Assembly: GCA_028696185.1 (NCBI GenBank)
Contig: JAQVHL010000013.1
Coordinates: forward strand, 1-52,511
DNA from: Halothiobacillaceae bacterium
Lineage (GTDB): Bacteria; Pseudomonadota; Gammaproteobacteria; Halothiobacillales; Halothiobacillaceae
Direction: 5' to 3'
Length of the DNA: 52,511 bases
How positions within the stretch are numbered: the first letter of the stretch is position 1; every line of letters starts with the position of its first letter. A program made the position numbers and the translations under genes. Positions 35,157 through 43,033 of this stretch are shown here, piece by piece. Below the pieces are notes generated by a model. The model was not told the DNA's origin. It did no database searches and was given only the letters and a program-made list of their open reading frames with translations.

Positions 35157-36107
35157 ATGCTCAATCTTTACCGCTTCCGCCCGCGCGGGCGTATCGCGCT
35201 TGCCCTGCTGCTGACCGTGCTGATGGGGCTTACGTCCGTTCAGGCGGCGCCTCAGGTTGTGGTCAGCATCAAGCCGCTGCAGGAGCTGGTCGGCGCGGTC
35301 ATGGACGGCGTGGCCGAACCGCGCTTGCTGGTCCCGCCAGGCCAGTCGCCGCACACCTGGAGCCTCAAGCCGTCCGACGCGGCAGCGGTGAGTGGCGCGG
35401 GGCTTGTTGTCTGGATCGGGCCTGGGCTTGAAACGTCGCTCGCCCGCGCCCTGCGTGGCGCACCGGCCGGTCAGCCGCGCCTGGAAGTGGAAAGCCTGCC
35501 GGGCATCCTGCTCCTGCCGGCGCGTGTCGGCGGCGATTGGGAAAAGCGTCGCCGCGATGGGGTGGACGATGGCCAAGGTCATGCGCATGGCACGTCAAAC
35601 GCCGATCCTCACCTGTGGCTGTCGCCGGACAATGCGCGCCAGATTGTTGCCGCTGTGGCCCAGAGGTTGTCCGAGCTGGATGAGGTCAATGCCGTGCGCT
35701 ATCGGGCGAATGCCGCGCGTTTCACGCAGGAGCTGGACACACTGGATGCCCAGCTCAAGGCGCGTCTGGCGCCCTTGGCCGACCGGCCTTTCATTGTTTT
35801 TCACGATGCCTACCAGTATTTCGAAAAGCATTATGGCCTGCGAGCCGTCGGTTCGGTGCTGGTCAGCCCCGAGCAGATGCCGGGCGTGAGGCGGGTGAGC
35901 GAATTGCGTGACAAGGTGCGCAGCCTGGGCGCCGTCTGCGTGTTTGCCGAGCCGCAGTTTCCGCCCGCGCTGGTCGATACCCTGATCGAAGGCACTCCGG
36001 CGCGTCGGGGGACGCTCGACCCCCTGGGGATGGGGCTAAGCGGCGGATATCCTGCGCTGCTGAACCAGATGGGCGAGGATCTGGCCCGGTGTCTGGAACC
36101 GAAGTGA
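35157..36107 (+). CDS. znuA: ZnuA, periplasmic zinc-binding protein
   Basis: Delivers zinc to ZnuBC. The 316-residue precursor has a basic N-terminus and signal peptide (RIALALLLTVLMGLTSVQA), followed by VVVSIKPLQELVGAVMDGVA. The three zinc histidines lie in SPHTWSLKPSD, DPHLWLSPDNA and VFHDAYQYFEKHYG. The acidic His-rich loop between the first two is short (DDGQGHAHG). AGGAG precedes ATG 35157. It is transcribed divergently from znuCB off the shared Zur box. Confidence 0.95.
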   Translation: MLNLYRFRPRGRIALALLLTVLMGLTSVQAAPQVVVSIKPLQELVGAVMDGVAEPRLLVPPGQSPHTWSLKPSDAAAVSGAGLVVWIGPGLETSLARALRGAPAGQPRLEVESLPGILLLPARVGGDWEKRRRDGVDDGQGHAHGTSNADPHLWLSPDNARQIVAAVAQRLSELDEVNAVRYRANAARFTQELDTLDAQLKARLAPLADRPFIVFHDAYQYFEKHYGLRAVGSVLVSPEQMPGVRRVSELRDKVRSLGAVCVFAEPQFPPALVDTLIEGTPARRGTLDPLGMGLSGGYPALLNQMGEDLARCLEPK

Positions 36108-36228
36108 GGACGGCGGCGTAAAACCGCGAGGCCCTTAATGGCGGGGGACGAAAGAGCGATTTCAGTTGCCCGGCAAGGCGCGTTAAAGTGGAGTTTTCGT
36201 GCGTGTCAGAACAACGAGGAGTCAGTCG

Positions 36229-37434
36229 ATGTCCCACCCAAGCGTCAATCTGCGTCCCAACGCGGAAGGTTATTTCGGTGCCTATGGCGGCCAGCATATC
36301 CCGCCGCACCTGAAGGTCATCATGGACGAGATTGGCGAGGCCTACCTTGCCATCCGCCAGACATCCGCCTATCAGGACGAACTGGCCGAGCTGTACCAGC
36401 ACTACGTCGGCCGTCCCAGCCCGTTGTTCCATGCCCGCCGTCTGAGCGAAAAATGCGGCGGCGCGCGCATCTGGCTCAAGCGTGAAGACCTGAACCACAC
36501 CGGCGCGCACAAGATCAACCACTGCCTGGGCGAGGCCTTGCTGGCCAAGCACATGGGCAAGACCAAGGTGCTGGCCGAAACCGGCGCCGGACAACATGGC
36601 GTGGCGCTGGCTACCGCCTGCGCGCTGGTCGGTCTGCCCTGCGAAATCCACATGGGTGCGATCGACGTGGCCAAGGAGCACCCCAACGTCACCAAGATGA
36701 AGATACTGGGCGCCGATCTGATCTGTGTCGAGCGCGGCACGAAGACGCTCAAGGACGCGGTGGACAGCGCGTTCGAGGAGTACCTCAAGGATCCGCAGAA
36801 CTTCTTCTATGCCATTGGCTCGGTGGTGGGGCCGCACCCCTTTCCCATGATGGTGGCGGACTTCCAGTCCATCATCGGACGCGAGGCGCGCGAGCAGTTC
36901 CCGGCGCGCACCGGCAAGCTGCCGGATGCCGTGGTCGCCTGCGTGGGCGGCGGCTCCAACGCCATGGGCATCTTTTCCGGTTTTTTGGATGACGCGGGGG
37001 TGCGTCTGGTGGGGGTCGAGCCTTCCGGTACCGGGCGTGAGGTTGGCGCCCATGCCGCCACCTTGAGTTATGGCAAGCCCGGCACACTGCACGGCTTTCA
37101 TTCCTATCTCTTGCAGGAAATGGCCGAAGGCGAGCCCGACCCGGTCTACTCGATTGCCTCCGGTCTGGATTACCCGGCGGTCGGCCCGCAGCACGCCTAT
37201 CTCAAGGACATCGGCCGTGCCGAATACCATGCCATCGACGACGCCGGTTGCCTGGATGCCTTCATGACCCTTTCGCGCACCGAAGGCATCATCCCGGCGC
37301 TGGAATCGGCCCATGCCGTCGCCTGGGCCATGCAGGAAGCAGCTCGCCTGGGGCCGGAGGCCGACATCCTGGTCAACCTTTCCGGTCGTGGCGACAAGGA
37401 CGCCGATTTTGTGGCGGACAAGCTGGGCTTGTAA
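36229..37434 (+). CDS. trpB: Tryptophan synthase beta chain, without a trpA partner
   Basis: Condenses indole with serine. The 401-residue protein has the PLP lysine Lys95 in [40 protein letters not shown], the phosphate cup [24 protein letters not shown] and the terminal [17 protein letters not shown] precedes ATG 36229. Several positions differ from the usual TrpB1 pattern ([13 protein letters not shown] at the N-terminus, [17 protein letters not shown] after the lysine). No trpA follows and no trp attenuator is visible upstream. It may work with a distant trpA, or as a stand-alone enzyme salvaging indole. Confidence 0.93.
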   Translation: MSHPSVNLRPNAEGYFGAYGGQHIPPHLKVIMDEIGEAYLAIRQTSAYQDELAELYQHYVGRPSPLFHARRLSEKCGGARIWLKREDLNHTGAHKINHCLGEALLAKHMGKTKVLAETGAGQHGVALATACALVGLPCEIHMGAIDVAKEHPNVTKMKILGADLICVERGTKTLKDAVDSAFEEYLKDPQNFFYAIGSVVGPHPFPMMVADFQSIIGREAREQFPARTGKLPDAVVACVGGGSNAMGIFSGFLDDAGVRLVGVEPSGTGREVGAHAATLSYGKPGTLHGFHSYLLQEMAEGEPDPVYSIASGLDYPAVGPQHAYLKDIGRAEYHAIDDAGCLDAFMTLSRTEGIIPALESAHAVAWAMQEAARLGPEADILVNLSGRGDKDADFVADKLGL

Positions 37435-37704
37435 ACACCCTTGTAACGGTGAATTCGTGCCAGAGTGTTTCTGGAACATACCTGAATAGATGGATTTTTC
37501 CCAAATGCAGATGGCCCGTTCTAGGGCGAAAGCGAACCGGGGAGGATGGGATGTGAGCCTGTGCGGTCACAGCGATTATGCGTCATCCTGTGACAGAAAG
37601 AGGGATGTGGGCAGGTCGTTTTCGCTGCGCATCAGGCGCGCTTTTGGGAGTAGGCGAAGTTCGGCAACGCCAGAGAGGCGTTGCCGGGCAGAAAAGGGGA
37701 GGGG
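37435..37704. other. Gap between convergent genes with a 10-bp-stem hairpin
   Basis: No gene seen. It opens inside a copy of the GTAAACACCCT motif (37431-37441, overlapping the trpB stop). A CCAGA/TCTGG hairpin lies at 37460-37474. A strong perfect hairpin, CGGCAACGCC-AGAGA-GGCGTTGCCG, lies at 37662-37686, 19 bases beyond the stop of the minus-strand ricin-lectin gene. It lacks a clear T run, so it may be a transcript-end stabiliser rather than a classic terminator. Confidence 0.55.
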
Positions 37705-39336
37705 TCAGCGGATTTGGGCGCCGCCGGACTTCCAGTAATTGATGGTTTTCTGGATCAGCATGCCGCCATCGGTATCGATGTTGGTTTGCGGTGTGTCACC
37801 TGGGCCGAACATCAGTCCTACGACATGCGCTGCGGCAACGTCGTCGATCTTGCTGAAAAGAAGCTCGACCCGGTTGTCCTTGTAGTGCTGGTAGGTGTTG
37901 TCTTGCCAGGAGTTGCCTACGGGGATCTGCCACATGATGGTGGGTTTGCCGAGGGTTTCGGACAGGGTCTTGCTCCAGCTCAAATAGGCGGCAAACTTCT
38001 GTTCATCCCACCAACGGAAGTGTTGCCCAAGTACGGAGGAGTAATAGCCCGCATCGCGGTCCGAAGGGTCGGTGGCAATGAAATCCCCCTCACTTGCCCC
38101 CAGCGCGCTCATGAACTTGGCAACCTTTTCGGCATCGCCATTGGCTTCGTAGTTCCAGGGCGACGTGTGCAGGCCGACAGCCGAGTTGGGTGCGTACTTG
38201 CGGGCCATGGTGATCATGCAGCGGGCGTAACCGGAGACGGTGTCGGCATGGGTTTTCGCCGGGCAATCGGGGTTACTCTCATTGACCTTGGCCGGGATTG
38301 TATTCGGATCACGATTGGTGGATCGGATGAATCCCCACAGATCAGGTTCGATATGCAGGATCGTGCGATTGGTGCCGACCTTCTGCAGGAAGAACCGGTA
38401 ATCGTTGAAGTAGCGCTTCATTATGTCGCTGTTATTGAGGGCATCGATTTCTTCTTGGCCCTCAGCGCCGCCAACCAGATGGCGAATTGAGTAATATGTC
38501 CAGTAGCTCAATTGCGGGTGCGGTTTGTTATCGTAGGTAAGCTTTCCGAGATTCTCGATAAAGTCACCGGGATATTGCGATCCGGGCGGGCGTTCGTTCC
38601 ATTGCCAGCATCCCCACCACTTGCCGCAGGCGTCGTCGGCTTTGCATGAGGTCATGCAGGCGTCGACCGGGGCGACGTTGTTGATATACTGGTATTGTGC
38701 GTCGAAGGGGGCTGTTTTTGCGCTCGCGCTATTAATGCTGCCAATCAGTACCTTGTTGCTGCCCATGAAGCTCTTGTTGGTGCAGGCACCATCAGTCGGG
38801 TTGAGGTACCAGCGTTGAGCAGCTGATGATAGGTCCGGATTCTGGCGGATGAGCGCGCCTTTGTCTTTGTTAGCCGCTGTTACAAACTTGCCGGAGTGTG
38901 CGGACTCGATCATGAACGAGCCTGTGCTCGTCTGGGTCAGTTTCCATTGTTGATTGGCATGGCCGCTGTAGGACCATTGCTTGATGGGGGTGTCGTCCTG
39001 TGTCGACCATCCCGACACATCAAGTGATTTGTTGCTGTGCACCGGTCGAATGGTCCAGGTGCCGTCCCCGAGATTGCTGAGCGTCCATTGCTGGTTTGTT
39101 TGATTGTTGTCCGTCCACTGAATGACGTCTGCGCCGTCTTTTTTGGATTTTCCTGAAACGTCGAGTGCCATTCCACTGGCTTCATTGATGATCTTGTATG
39201 TCTTGCCGCTTTTCGGGAGGTCTGTGCAGTTCGAGGCATATGATACGCAGGAGATCAATGATCCAATGAGCAGGGCGCTTATGCGCATGACTGTCGGGGT
39301 TGCGCTTTTTTGATCCTTGAGGTGGTTTTTTGCCAT
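37705..39336 (-). CDS. Secreted ricin-type lectin with C-terminal hydrolase-like domain
   Basis: A 543-residue exported protein. Residues 1-34 form a long signal sequence (core VMRISALLIGSLISCVSYA). A beta-trefoil ricin-type lectin domain spans about 38-165, with three Q-x-W repeats (NQQWTLSNLG, NQQWKLTQTS, AQRWYLNPTD). A Cys-rich linker follows (DACMTSCKADDACGKWWGCW). The C-terminal 300 residues contain ILHIEPDLWGF, GLHTSPWNYE and TIMWQIPVGNSWQD, which look like strand ends of a glycosidase-type TIM barrel with a candidate acid in HIEPD. I cannot assign a glycoside hydrolase family. AAGGAG lies 6 bases before ATG 39336. Sixty-base blocks I counted are 53-57% G+C, lower than neighbours (65% in trpB), suggesting acquisition. 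Confidence 0.85.
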   Translation of the reverse strand: MAKNHLKDQKSATPTVMRISALLIGSLISCVSYASNCTDLPKSGKTYKIINEASGMALDVSGKSKKDGADVIQWTDNNQTNQQWTLSNLGDGTWTIRPVHSNKSLDVSGWSTQDDTPIKQWSYSGHANQQWKLTQTSTGSFMIESAHSGKFVTAANKDKGALIRQNPDLSSAAQRWYLNPTDGACTNKSFMGSNKVLIGSINSASAKTAPFDAQYQYINNVAPVDACMTSCKADDACGKWWGCWQWNERPPGSQYPGDFIENLGKLTYDNKPHPQLSYWTYYSIRHLVGGAEGQEEIDALNNSDIMKRYFNDYRFFLQKVGTNRTILHIEPDLWGFIRSTNRDPNTIPAKVNESNPDCPAKTHADTVSGYARCMITMARKYAPNSAVGLHTSPWNYEANGDAEKVAKFMSALGASEGDFIATDPSDRDAGYYSSVLGQHFRWWDEQKFAAYLSWSKTLSETLGKPTIMWQIPVGNSWQDNTYQHYKDNRVELLFSKIDDVAAAHVVGLMFGPGDTPQTNIDTDGGMLIQKTINYWKSGGAQIR

Positions 39337-39380
39337 TTCGGACTCCTTGGGAAATGCTGAGTTCATTCCAGAAACAACAG

Positions 39381-39862
39381 GGATTTGAAAAGCACTCCGT
39401 GTTCTTTTCAATCCGACTCGTCGCGGTATGTTTCCGTGACGAGTCCTGGCCGCTTGTTTAAAAACGCATGGGTGCGTTTCTTCTGCTTATTCGTGTGCGC
39501 TATGCACCCGAATGCGGCACCACGCTTCAAATACAGCTGTAATTGAAGCATGCGCGGAACATCCCTGCTTCGCATTACTTGTTCGCCGAAAGAATATTTC
39601 AGCGCCCTGTGAGCAGGTTGTTGAAAAAGGGCTCCCTGCTCTTTTTCAACCCGGCCTATCGCGGAACGCGTCCGGATAAACTACCTGAATCAAGTCGTTG
39701 CACACTTGATGCTCACAGGTCGCTGAAATATCCATCCGGGTATGGGTTTTACTGGCATACCCTTATATCCTGCCTGCATTTTCCGGCTCTTGGCGGGCTC
39801 GCGCTATAGGTCGATGCTGATTTGCTCATAAGAAATATGGATATGGTATAGGGATATCCCTA
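39381..39862. repeat. Gene-free, palindrome-dense region
   Basis: Between the ricin-lectin gene and gloB I see no credible gene in about 760 bases, but many dyads: 39381-39414 (GAAAAG..CTTTTC core), 39415-39445 (GACTCGTCGCGG/CCGTGACGAGTC, 12 pairs with one G-U), 39462-39479 (AAACGCA/TGCGTTT), 39524-39549 (GCTTCAA-A-TACAG/CTGTA-A-TTGAAGC), the large inverted repeat 39594-39731, GGGTATG/CATACCC (39738-39762) and the 14-base palindrome TAGGGATATCCCTA (39849-39862). Blocks I counted are about 50% G+C. The first hairpins would lie in the 5' leader of the ricin-lectin mRNA. Confidence 0.7.
39594..39731. repeat. 138-bp inverted repeat with 22-bp arms enclosing three hairpins
   Basis: Arms at 39594-39615 (starting ATATTTCAGCG) and 39710-39731 (ending CGCTGAAATAT) are complementary at 21 of 22 positions. 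Inside lie GTTGAAAAAGGGC/GCTCTTTTTCAAC (39620-39650, one G-U), CCGG..CGCG-GAA-CGCG.CCGG (39651-39675) and TCAAGT/ACTTGA (39690-39709). The fold is a long stem with a three-way array of hairpins. It could be a structured RNA, a miniature mobile element or a single-strand DNA recombination site. I see no flanking target duplication. Confidence 0.75.
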
Positions 39863-40099
39863 CAAGCCAAAGGGGGTATGCTTGAGTGAAGAACGGCGAG
39901 CCATGGGCACCAGCACCTGCCGGGGGATGAAAGTGGTTTGCCTGTCCGGTCAGTATCTCCACTTCGTGTGCGGGTATCATGCTTCGCCGGAGATAGAAGG
40001 CGCTAGTGGTGAGCCGCTGTTGTGACGGGGTGAAGGGCTCCGCGCGCTGGAAACTCACGTTACAATCGGGCTTTCAATTCCAGGCATGAGGGGCTCGCC

Positions 40100-40873
40100 A
40101 TGCGACTGATCCCGGTACCGGCGTTTGAGGACAACTACATCTGGTTGGTCATCGGTGAGGATGGCCGAACCGCCATCGTCGATCCTGGCGAGTCCGTGCC
40201 GGTAGAGGAGGCGCTTGAGCGGCTGAACCTCAAGCCGGTTGCCATCCTGCTAACGCATCATCATGCCGACCATGTGGGAGGGGTGAAAGCACTGCGTGAG
40301 CGTTACCACCTGCCGGTGTATGGCCCGGCGCACGAGGCCCGCGCGCTGGTCACGCATCCGCTGGAGGGGGGGGATACGGTCGATCTGCCCGGTATTGGCT
40401 GCTTCGATGTCCTGTTCACCCCAGGGCATACTCTGGGACACATCGTGTTTCATGCGCCGGGTGTGCTTTTGTGCGGCGACACCCTGTTCACAGCGGGGTG
40501 TGGGCGGTTGTTTGAAGGCAGTGCGGCACAGATGGCCGATGCTCTGGGGCGGATTGCCCGCTTGCCGGACGAAACGAAAGTTTACTGCGCACATGAGTAC
40601 ACGGCCGATAACCTGCGCTTTGCCCGTCATGCGGAGCCTGAGAACGCAAAGATACGCGCACGAGAGCAGGATACGGCCGAGCGGCGCTCACGCGGTGAGC
40701 CTACCGTTCCTTCCACCCTGGGGCTGGAAAAGGAGACGAACCCCTTCTTGCGGCTGGATAATCCTTCCCTGTTGGCAGGTGCCGAACGCCACGCCGGTCA
40801 CCCGTTGCGCACGGATGCCGAGCGTTTTGCGGCTGTGCGGCACTGGAAGGACGTGTTCGACGGTCTGGTGTGA
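40100..40873 (+). CDS. gloB: Hydroxyacylglutathione hydrolase (glyoxalase II)
   Basis: Hydrolyses S-lactoylglutathione in methylglyoxal detoxification. The 257-residue metallo-beta-lactamase-fold protein has THHHADHVGG (His53, His54, His55, Asp57, His58), FTPGHTLGHIVF, LLCGDTLFTAGCGRLFEG and YCAHEYTADNLRFA, and the GloB C-terminal substrate domain ending RTDAERFAAVRHWKDVFD. ATG 40100 gives MRLIPVPAFEDNYIWLV, the normal start. A long hairpin follows its stop. Confidence 0.96.
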   Translation: MRLIPVPAFEDNYIWLVIGEDGRTAIVDPGESVPVEEALERLNLKPVAILLTHHHADHVGGVKALRERYHLPVYGPAHEARALVTHPLEGGDTVDLPGIGCFDVLFTPGHTLGHIVFHAPGVLLCGDTLFTAGCGRLFEGSAAQMADALGRIARLPDETKVYCAHEYTADNLRFARHAEPENAKIRAREQDTAERRSRGEPTVPSTLGLEKETNPFLRLDNPSLLAGAERHAGHPLRTDAERFAAVRHWKDVFDGLV

Positions 40874-40922
40874 GCCAAAGGATGCGTTTTTGCCGTTTGC
40901 AAGTCATCGTCATTCAGGCCTT

Positions 40923-40962
40923 GCGCCCCTTGTGGCTGAACGGTTTTAGTCACAAAGGGCGC
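40923..40962 (+). terminator. Long hairpin after gloB
   Basis: GCGCCC(C)TTGTG(G)CT (from 40924) pairs with AGTCACAA(A)GGGCGC (to 40962) around a loop carrying TTTT, giving a stem of about 13 pairs. It sits between convergent gloB and the chemoreceptor gene. No terminal T run follows, so it may be an attenuated or bidirectional end signal. Confidence 0.5.
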
Positions 40963-41079
40963 CTGCCGTGCCCAAGGGTATCGAGCCCAATCCGGTACGG
41001 CTTCTGTGGAACGGCTTTGGACTAAGCCTTCTTTTTCGAAAAACAGGAGTCAGCTGGCAGGAGGCCGTGGAGAGGCGGC

Positions 41080-42822
41080 TCAAGTCCTGAACTGGCGAAT
41101 CTGTTCGGTCAGGGTTGTGGCCAGGCGGGCCAGCTTGCCGGCAGCACCGTCGAGGCGGTCGGCGCTGGTGGTGGTCTGCTCGATTTGTCCCTGTACATTG
41201 TGCAGGTTTCGGTTGATTTCCTCGGATACCGAGCTTTGCTGGTTGGCCGCAGTGGCGATCTGTGCATTCATGTCGTTGATGCGGCTGACTCCTTCGAGGA
41301 TGCGGTGGATGGCTTCGCCGGCAATCTGCGCCTGTTCGGCATCCTTGCGGGTCTTGATGCGGCGTTCGGTGATGCCTCGTGCCGTGTTCTCCGCACTGCC
41401 CTGCAGGCGTTCGATCATGGCCTGGATTTCCTGGGTGGAGGCTTGTGTTTTGCTCGCCAGCGAGCGGACTTCCTCGGCGACCACGGCAAAACCGCGTCCC
41501 TGTTCGCCGGCTCGGGCGGCTTCGATGGCGGCATTCAGGGCCAGAAGGTTGGTTTGTTCGGCAATGCCACGGATCACATCGACCACGCGGCCGATGTCGT
41601 AGCTGTCGGCCTTCAGGCGGTCCACATTGCTGCTGGCTTGTTCCATATCGGTGGCCAGCTTGTCCAGTTCCCGAATCAGCGCTTCGATGTCGCGTGCGGC
41701 AAGACGGGCGGATTCGTCGGCTTCGCTGGCGGCGTTGGCCGCGTCAGACGCGTGGTGGGCTACTTCATTGACACTGGCGGCCATTTCGTTCATGGCCGTG
41801 GCCACCATGTCGATTTCCAGGTTTTGTCGGGACAGCGCCTCGCGTGAGGTTTGTACGCTGCCGGTCATGTCTTCGGCGCTGCGCTCCAATTCATGAGAGG
41901 TGGTCGATATTTGTTGCACGAGTTCGCGCATTTCACGAGAGAGATGGTTCAGGCCACGCGAGAGATCGCCGATCTCGTCCTTTCTTTCGTCCCGTGTGCA
42001 GGTGACGGTGAGCTCGCCATCGGCCAGAAAACGCAGCTTGCTGGCGATTTCTGTAATGGGCTCTCCCACTTGCTTGCGGGTGATGAGCCACATCAGGATG
42101 AGCAGGGGCAGGGTGATGAGTGCAACGATCGCAAGCCCAAGTTCGACGTTGTGCAGCAGGTAGGCGTCCATTTTGTCGAGCGGACGGATAACTTCGAAGG
42201 CGCCATGCAGGTCACCGACTTTTTTGTTGTCCATCGCATAGCCGGTGATGTCCTTGCCGTCATCGCGCCCCCACACGCTGCGCGATTGCGCTGGGTCGCC
42301 GTGGCAGACCAGGCAGGCTTCGGAAAGGCGCACCGGGCGGAAATAACGTATGGCGTTCATGGCATTGTCGATGACGTGATACTCGCGCGCCTGCGGGTTT
42401 TTTTCGAAATAGGCGAGGGCGTCGCTTTCCACGGCGTCCGGTGTGTTATCCGGATTGCGCGCATTCTGGCGAGGGGTGCGGAAGGTCAGTCCCAGTTCTT
42501 CGGATTTGGCCTTGGCGGCTTCCCAGGCGCTGACTACCGGTACGGCGGCCAGCAGCTTTTCCTTCGCGGCTTCCCGAGTCGGGCTCGTGGCCACGATCTG
42601 ACGCAGGTCTTCCGGGGTGAACAGCCCCAGCTTCCACTTTTGTTCCATGCCTTCGCGTACCGATTCCGCCATGAGAATGGTCGTTCGGGCGGTGGTGATT
42701 TCTTCTTGTAGAAGGGTTGTACGGGTTTTTAGGACATAGGCGATGAACAGGACGGTTACCAGCGCCACCACTACAATGGCAATGTTGAGCGTCACGCGTG
42801 AGGATAATGTCTTGAAGCCCAT
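41080..42822 (-). CDS. Methyl-accepting chemotaxis protein with periplasmic haem-type sensor (DUF3365-like)
   Basis: A 580-residue chemoreceptor. Membrane helix 1 is at about 12-34 and a periplasmic domain at about 36-222. This domain contains a c-type haem motif, CLVCH (Cys170, Cys173, His174), in [11 protein letters not shown], as in DUF3365/Tll0287-like sensors. Helix 2 is at about 226-247 and a HAMP domain follows ([20 protein letters not shown]). The signalling domain has the conserved tip [20 protein letters not shown] then [15 protein letters not shown]. The haem site suggests redox, oxygen or nitric-oxide sensing, i.e. energy taxis, though ligand and haem attachment are inferred. No other che or fla genes are in the window. 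Confidence 0.93.
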   Translation of the reverse strand: MGFKTLSSRVTLNIAIVVVALVTVLFIAYVLKTRTTLLQEEITTARTTILMAESVREGMEQKWKLGLFTPEDLRQIVATSPTREAAKEKLLAAVPVVSAWEAAKAKSEELGLTFRTPRQNARNPDNTPDAVESDALAYFEKNPQAREYHVIDNAMNAIRYFRPVRLSEACLVCHGDPAQSRSVWGRDDGKDITGYAMDNKKVGDLHGAFEVIRPLDKMDAYLLHNVELGLAIVALITLPLLILMWLITRKQVGEPITEIASKLRFLADGELTVTCTRDERKDEIGDLSRGLNHLSREMRELVQQISTTSHELERSAEDMTGSVQTSREALSRQNLEIDMVATAMNEMAASVNEVAHHASDAANAASEADESARLAARDIEALIRELDKLATDMEQASSNVDRLKADSYDIGRVVDVIRGIAEQTNLLALNAAIEAARAGEQGRGFAVVAEEVRSLASKTQASTQEIQAMIERLQGSAENTARGITERRIKTRKDAEQAQIAGEAIHRILEGVSRINDMNAQIATAANQQSSVSEEINRNLHNVQGQIEQTTTSADRLDGAAGKLARLATTLTEQIRQFRT

Positions 42823-43005
42823 GCTGTGTTTTCCGTCGGGATGGGGGTTTTTGAGGTTTTTTGCATTCTGTGTTAGGGATGAAACAGGGTCAAGTGTGAT
42901 TTTTTGTATAGAGATTGAATAGAATTTTGCCTGCTTGCATAGAAAACCCGGCAGGGGCCGGGTTGCTGTAAGCAGGCGGCGGTGAGCCGCTTAGCTGTGG
43001 CAGGC

Positions 43006-43025
43006 GTTGAAAAAGGATTTTCAAC
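43006..43025 (-). terminator. Hairpin at the end of the RND operon
   Basis: GTTGAAAA-AGGA-TTTTCAAC (43006-43025) is a perfect 8-bp stem starting 9 bases after the RND pump stop on the minus strand, with an internal TTTTT. It is likely the operon's end signal. Confidence 0.5.
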
Positions 43026-43033
43026 GGTTGCCG

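Noticed and set aside
36108-36228. Tryptophan attenuator or leader peptide before trpB
   Set aside because: I found no short frame with consecutive Trp codons and no terminator/antiterminator pair in this gap.
39594-39731. Retron-like non-coding RNA or integron attC site
   Set aside because: A retron needs a reverse transcriptase nearby and none is present. The arms are too long and I could not place the R'/R'' core sites expected for attC. Kept as an unclassified inverted repeat.
39543-39809. 88-codon plus-strand frame in the palindromic region
   Set aside because: It runs straight through the 22-bp-arm inverted repeat and its hairpins, lacks a ribosome-binding site and shows no recognisable protein features.
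39804-40058. 84-codon minus-strand frame before gloB
   Set aside because: No ribosome-binding site, unusual composition, and it crosses the gloB promoter region. It is not supported as a gene.
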